A stretch of 34,074 bases of DNA from Cytophagales bacterium (GTDB lineage Bacteria; Bacteroidota; Bacteroidia; Cytophagales; Thermoflexibacteraceae), in NCBI GenBank assembly GCA_013298985.1, contig JAAFJS010000035.1, positions 1 to 34,074 of the forward strand, written 5' to 3'. Shown in pieces: positions 32,101 through 34,074 of this stretch (positions are counted from its first letter, which is position 1; each line of letters starts with the position of its first letter). A program made the translations under genes and the position numbers. The notes beneath the pieces are model-generated. The model saw only the letters and a program-made list of their open reading frames with translations. It made no database searches and had not been told where the DNA came from.

Positions 32101-34074
32101 CAACAACAGTATTTGCACCAAATACCTATAATGGTGACGTTACTGTTACAGCCATTGCCAATGCCGCACCTTACAATCAATCTATTTATCAGACATATCG
32201 TTCTTGGGATAATCCTTTTGGACTAAGTATTCCTGCCCTAACCAATGGACAATACTATGTTATCCTACACTTTGCGGAAGTTAATACAAGTGTTGGTGTA
32301 GGTGGTCGCGTATTTAATGTTGGCATTGAGGGGACAAATGTACTTACTAATTTTGATGTATTTGCCAGTGCTGGCGCACATAATACAGCCATACGTCGCA
32401 CTTTCCCAGTTACGCTTACTGACGGTACTTTAAATATCAATATTACACCTGTAGTTAGCTATGCACGAATTAGTGCTATTGAGGTAAGAAAAACAAATGC
32501 AGTCGTAAATAGTGCGCCTACGGTAGCAGGGGTTATTCCTACGCAAACAATACCATATAATACAGCCAATAATTTCACTTTTAACATCAATACATTTATT
32601 GATGTAGATGGCGACCCACTCACCTATACAGCCACTTTGAGTGATAATTCTCCATTACCTACTTGGCTTACTTTTTCTCCTTTATTGCGTCAATTTAGCG
32701 TTGCGGCCAATACAAATGTTGGCTCTATCCAAGTGAAGGTTACAGCAACAGACCCAGGGCTATTGTCTGCTTCTACTAATTTTACACTTACTATTCAGCC
32801 CGCAAACCAGCCACCCACAGTTGCTAACCTAATCCCAAATAGGAGTGTACCTTTTAATACGGCAGATACTTATACTTTTGCCGCTAATACATTTAGCGAC
32901 CCAGAAAATGGTGTACTCACCTACGCCGCTATCTTGGACAATGGCAATCCTCTTCCTGCGTGGCTTACTTTTAATGCAGGTACAAGAACCTTTACCGTTG
33001 CCGCCAATACAAATGTAGGGACATACAAAGTCAGAGTTACAGCTACTGACAATGTTGGACTTTCTGTGCCTACCACTTTTGATGTGGTAATTCAGCCAAA
33101 TAATGCACCAACGCTGGCAAATGTAATTCCTGACAAATCAGTGCCTTATAATACAGCAGATACTTATACTTTTGCCACTAATACTTTTACTGACCCGAAC
33201 AATGCAGTGCTGACCTATACAGCTACTTTGGGTAATGGAAGTCCACTTCCTGCATGGCTTGCTTTTGATGGAACAACGAGGACATTTACCATCACTGCCA
33301 ATACCAATGTAGGAACTTATGCTATCAAAGTAAGGGCGACAAATCCTTCGCCCTTGTTTGCAGAAGCGACCTTTAATTTGACGATTCAGGCAAACCAGCC
33401 ACCCACAGTTGCTAACCTAATCCCAAATAGGAGTGTACCTTTTAATACGGCAGATACTTATACTTTTGCCGCTAATACATTTAGCGACCCCGAAAATGGT
33501 GTACTCACCTACGTCGCTATCTTGGACAATGGCAATCCGCTTCCTGCGTGGCTTACTTTTAATGCAGTTACAAGAACCTTTACTATTGCAGCCAATACAA
33601 ATGTAGGGACATACAAAGTTCGGGTTATAGCTACTGACAACGGGGGACTTTCTGTGCCTACCACTTTTGATGTGGTAATTCAGCCAAATAACGCACCTGC
33701 TGTGGCAAATGTAATTCCAGACAAATCAGTCCCTTACAATACAGCAGGCACGCATACTTTTGCTGTCAATACATTTAGCGACCCTAACAGCGCAGTGCTG
33801 ACTTATACAGCTACCTTGGGCAATGGCAATCCGCTTCCTGCATGGCTTGCTTTTGATGGAACAACGAGGACATTTACCATCACAGCCAATACAAATGTGG
33901 GTAATTATGTTATCAAAGTAAGGGCGACGAATCCAGCAACATTATTTGCAGAAGCCACCTTTAATTTGACGATTCAGCCTGATGCAACGCCAGCAGTGGC
34001 AAATGTAATTCCCGACAAATCAGTTCCTTACAATACAGCAGGTACACATACTTTTGCTGCCAATACGTTTACTG
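26115..34074 (+). CDS. giant multidomain secreted protein, 3' end outside the window
   Basis: From the ATG at 26115 the frame stays open to the window end, at least 2653 residues. A signal peptide (MKKLYASVITFFMLFMSIG, ending near AFAQ) precedes Cys. Approximate order: 25-278 lectin/LamG-like beta sandwich; 278-390 and 390-510 Ig-like; 512-965 propeller of the glucose/sorbosone dehydrogenase type (GSGVRNAYDLVWHSNGMLYA, about 745-765); 966-1078 Ig-like; 1190-1325 and 1522-1630 ASH-like; 1632-1808 malectin; 1815-1968 SprB-like repeats; 1969-2128 second malectin; from 2132 cadherin-like (He_PIG-type) units of about 98 residues. Malectins bind sugars and SprB-like modules occur in gliding adhesins, so a surface or matrix adhesin is likely. 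Export by the type IX system is probable in this phylum, but its C-terminal signal would lie beyond the window. No catalytic site was assigned. Confidence 0.9.
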   Translation, partial: MKKLYASVITFFMLFMSIGTAFAQCSNISTLNCSQIKVATPVALNFNSAVAGTIANTGFTMVDAPTNGGTATPNAPGLDATKLTLTGGGALNINTTAGIMSNAVNSQLNALGVGLEPIPGRKYEMVTRINNLPTIATNSFQQGGIWFGLDESNYIKLVAIANGGTANVHDIQLAYESGNVIGTNFVANDVAAAGTNLVLKLTIDPNAKTALGEYSTDGGTTFTAMTPITGIGNNILNGKVVAGTGGPTNSINFAGVFATNRNSGTSLNYLFDYFNINVFPANVVLSTTNTTIDIIQNQSQSGSIDITTSDNQLITLNVDAKDGLNNTPTWIKKGGNLLNNYAYTLNASPEFVFDLDATGLGVGSYPCNITFSAPGYNSAVLQLTLRVSAAGTRPFVTASTPANLATNVTLNFPFSVSANSIVYPNAADANILTSSVNATNVKLSRLDAGGVPVENVPATAINDTGGGDAITFTALNPLLPNTKYSFSITAGVTTTMGTPFMPFTMTFTTGNLLIGNGVGTDLSGVKFNKVDLGTTARGRYPTLVFGPDGKLYGTGMDGTITRWAVASDGTLSNKEILNSIFNANGARFIMGLVFDPASTAGNLIAYVTHSTPTITAGPEWDGKITRLSGGTLQLAQDLVINLPRSTKDHLTNSLTFGPDGNLYIAQGSNNAAGAPDAVWGFRAENLLSGAILKLDLQKLFVLPLPLNAQTSQTQSVIDAAPANSITMSDGTYNPYATNSPLTIYGSGVRNAYDLVWHSNGMLYAPANGTAAGGNTPASVVGTRRPDGTFYSTPTIGATNDIQVQRDWLFKLPMKTGNTPMQQFVGYYGHPNPLRGEYVINRGSPDNVDYPAGTVADVNYRGAAFDFEYNKSPDGVIEYTNSETFGGLLKNKLIVARFSGGSDLIILELDPTTKDVLKATTGLGGMIDFDNPLELIEDPKTGNLYVSEYDRDNNGVATITLLRAPQRFITINPWQLSFTGMQGKSVPSQTVNVSVNGGNPGTIKLSKRPQDTWLVLPDVVKTGDFYTVTPTDPNVQIQAGVVNIGVNLAGLTPGVYQGQITASTTNYSSAILNVYLRVNAPNATTPPSISLTFEGNSPSLNLFQDQATGKINTVDNSGLGIVSTEFSINGGSFRPYLGAVLINEIGTFTLVGRTTDGNNNTTTTSPTTIRVVASVRSGAKLYAQNMDGFPEDDHLSFSRIQVPFKNAGPNFAANHDIVTLRLHNNGTNNLIINNLVMSDAAKFSIFTLNNLAYTPSQLPFTVLPDGFVDVQVQFIAQNLGGRDVTNVNAGVNGSNNNAHETLTIVSNDDVSFPNKVIYLHGLWMLQGENLFEPNMSEIIDAFGLKTDIGFLHTRDGSIYTTPIADEVISPRFVQADPDRPIYLRQLNAYHGCCNSGVRSYWVNTANVSTELTNHLDVDSQSLLPRRSARVYSPTFANYGPPSENTFTSTNPFIFRINNDYTDRTRNHMGWVGLRVWKLRNAKGFVIPNAYIMAHDFLGTGSNFDYNDDGYVMTNVKPEFGSAFFSPLLTDKEHIDFGNANTGSSTSTPVVITNGGVLANNDPSITISRLEIVGDSKDEFSTALPPTLTLTAEVNTTFNVTFTPQTMGLKNAALLIHYNSGDSPLRIPLYGVAGANCFTTVLVNRVKMSLNTNPPPGAITLNGKTWIADQPFRTTIPATHYQLDNIADMSTKIKGTNDDAIYRSYMSSSADLRKYTYAFKDASNQNLPDGFYWVRLHFAENYWTASGKRINDISLEGQKVLPGFDIYQQVGFKTALVKDFYIEITGGSLNLESVPLVDRPAISGVEIFRFDQSSTMTISASNIIAPPCGATQGSITLQANNTANPVLYRIGRLGNYQTSPTFNNLGAGSYTFFVKENIVGGCEVSNTFVINSLPSNIQFSTTPKDADCGDKNGSIIVSNITGGSAPYTITWSHDGNLLGTSATNLSSGSITVTVKDVFGCSNVKTVAVGKEVCPVVYAVNAFGGATTTNGVNFVADNPTTVFAPNTYNGDVTVTAIANAAPYNQSIYQTYRSWDNPFGLSIPALTNGQYYVILHFAEVNTSVGVGGRVFNVGIEGTNVLTNFDVFASAGAHNTAIRRTFPVTLTDGTLNINITPVVSYARISAIEVRKTNAVVNSAPTVAGVIPTQTIPYNTANNFTFNINTFIDVDGDPLTYTATLSDNSPLPTWLTFSPLLRQFSVAANTNVGSIQVKVTATDPGLLSASTNFTLTIQPANQPPTVANLIPNRSVPFNTADTYTFAANTFSDPENGVLTYAAILDNGNPLPAWLTFNAGTRTFTVAANTNVGTYKVRVTATDNVGLSVPTTFDVVIQPNNAPTLANVIPDKSVPYNTADTYTFATNTFTDPNNAVLTYTATLGNGSPLPAWLAFDGTTRTFTITANTNVGTYAIKVRATNPSPLFAEATFNLTIQANQPPTVANLIPNRSVPFNTADTYTFAANTFSDPENGVLTYVAILDNGNPLPAWLTFNAVTRTFTIAANTNVGTYKVRVIATDNGGLSVPTTFDVVIQPNNAPAVANVIPDKSVPYNTAGTHTFAVNTFSDPNSAVLTYTATLGNGNPLPAWLAFDGTTRTFTITANTNVGNYVIKVRATNPATLFAEATFNLTIQPDATPAVANVIPDKSVPYNTAGTHTFAANTFT
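32811..33986 (+). repeat. 588-bp higher-order coding repeat of cadherin-like units
   Basis: Two alternating unit types, A and B, each 294 bp (98 residues), repeat as A-B-A-B-B. Unit A begins near 32811 and 33399 (exactly 588 apart); unit B near 33105 and 33693 (588 apart). A further B-type unit starts 294 bp after the second. The two A copies are almost identical over hundreds of bases. An earlier, more divergent unit occupies about 32509-32805. The array continues past the window end. Confidence 0.85.

Noticed and set aside
26183-32440. Many short antisense frames (for example 26183-26503, 27380-27883, 28688-29131)
   Set aside because: All lie opposite the continuous plus-strand frame that starts at 26115 with a signal peptide and shows recognisable domains throughout; they arise from its codon bias.
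26115-34074. Possibility that the long region is non-coding or a broken gene because no closed frame spans it
   Set aside because: Reading in frame from 26115 at several checkpoints (28200, 29340, 31560, 33000 and on to the end) gives sensible domain sequence with no stop; the frame simply runs off the window.

Overview
The window looks like a chromosomal segment of a Bacteroidota bacterium, most likely of the Cytophagales. The support is AT-rich DNA, -7 boxes of the TAnnTTTG type, a TPR/coiled-coil/SpoIIE-phosphatase protein, SprB-like, malectin and cadherin-like modules in a giant secreted protein, two Uma2 genes and interspersed palindromes. Genus cannot be decided from the sequence. I see no rRNA, no convincing tRNA and no CRISPR array.

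Region 1 (1-5.5 kb) is a tightly packed three-gene set: a 5'-truncated CHAT-protease gene, an unrecognised 454-residue protein, and a KGGVGR-variant P-loop ATPase fused to about 15 TPR-like units of 48 residues. A short peptide motif (AEKIYNI-x-NAN) is shared by the first two proteins. This is the best candidate for a poorly described conflict or signalling system. A possible small RNA with its own promoter lies just before it.

Region 2 (5.5-9.0 kb) holds three PD-(D/E)XK-fold proteins of unknown role and a family 2 glycosyltransferase. One nuclease-fold gene is boxed in by inverted copies of a 36-bp stem-loop together with a MITE-like element of about 178 bp. The other two are tandem paralogs with near-identical leaders, and a 53-bp scar of a paralog 3' end lies between them.

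Region 3 (9.0-18.5 kb) is mostly housekeeping: mscL, a glycerol-facilitator-type MIP channel, a CPBP membrane protease, a TlpA-like exported thioredoxin protein, a TPR/SpoIIE phosphatase overlapping a Uma2 gene, a small secreted protein and a GntP permease. A 29-33 bp palindrome family built on GAGCAATGTGG recurs three times between genes.

Region 4 (18.5-23.5 kb) is defensive: a second Uma2 gene, a single-chain type IIG restriction-modification enzyme carrying an in-frame palindromic insertion just before its NPPY motif, and a separate protein resembling the enzyme's recognition half and ending in the same peptide.

Region 5 (23.5-34.1 kb) has a serine-hydrolase lipoprotein, an N-acetylmuramoyl-L-alanine amidase, about 0.6 kb of AT-rich non-coding DNA, and a giant secreted protein open from 26115 to the window end (at least 2653 residues). 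It combines Ig-like modules, a sorbosone-dehydrogenase-like propeller, ASH-like, malectin, SprB-like and cadherin-like repeats.
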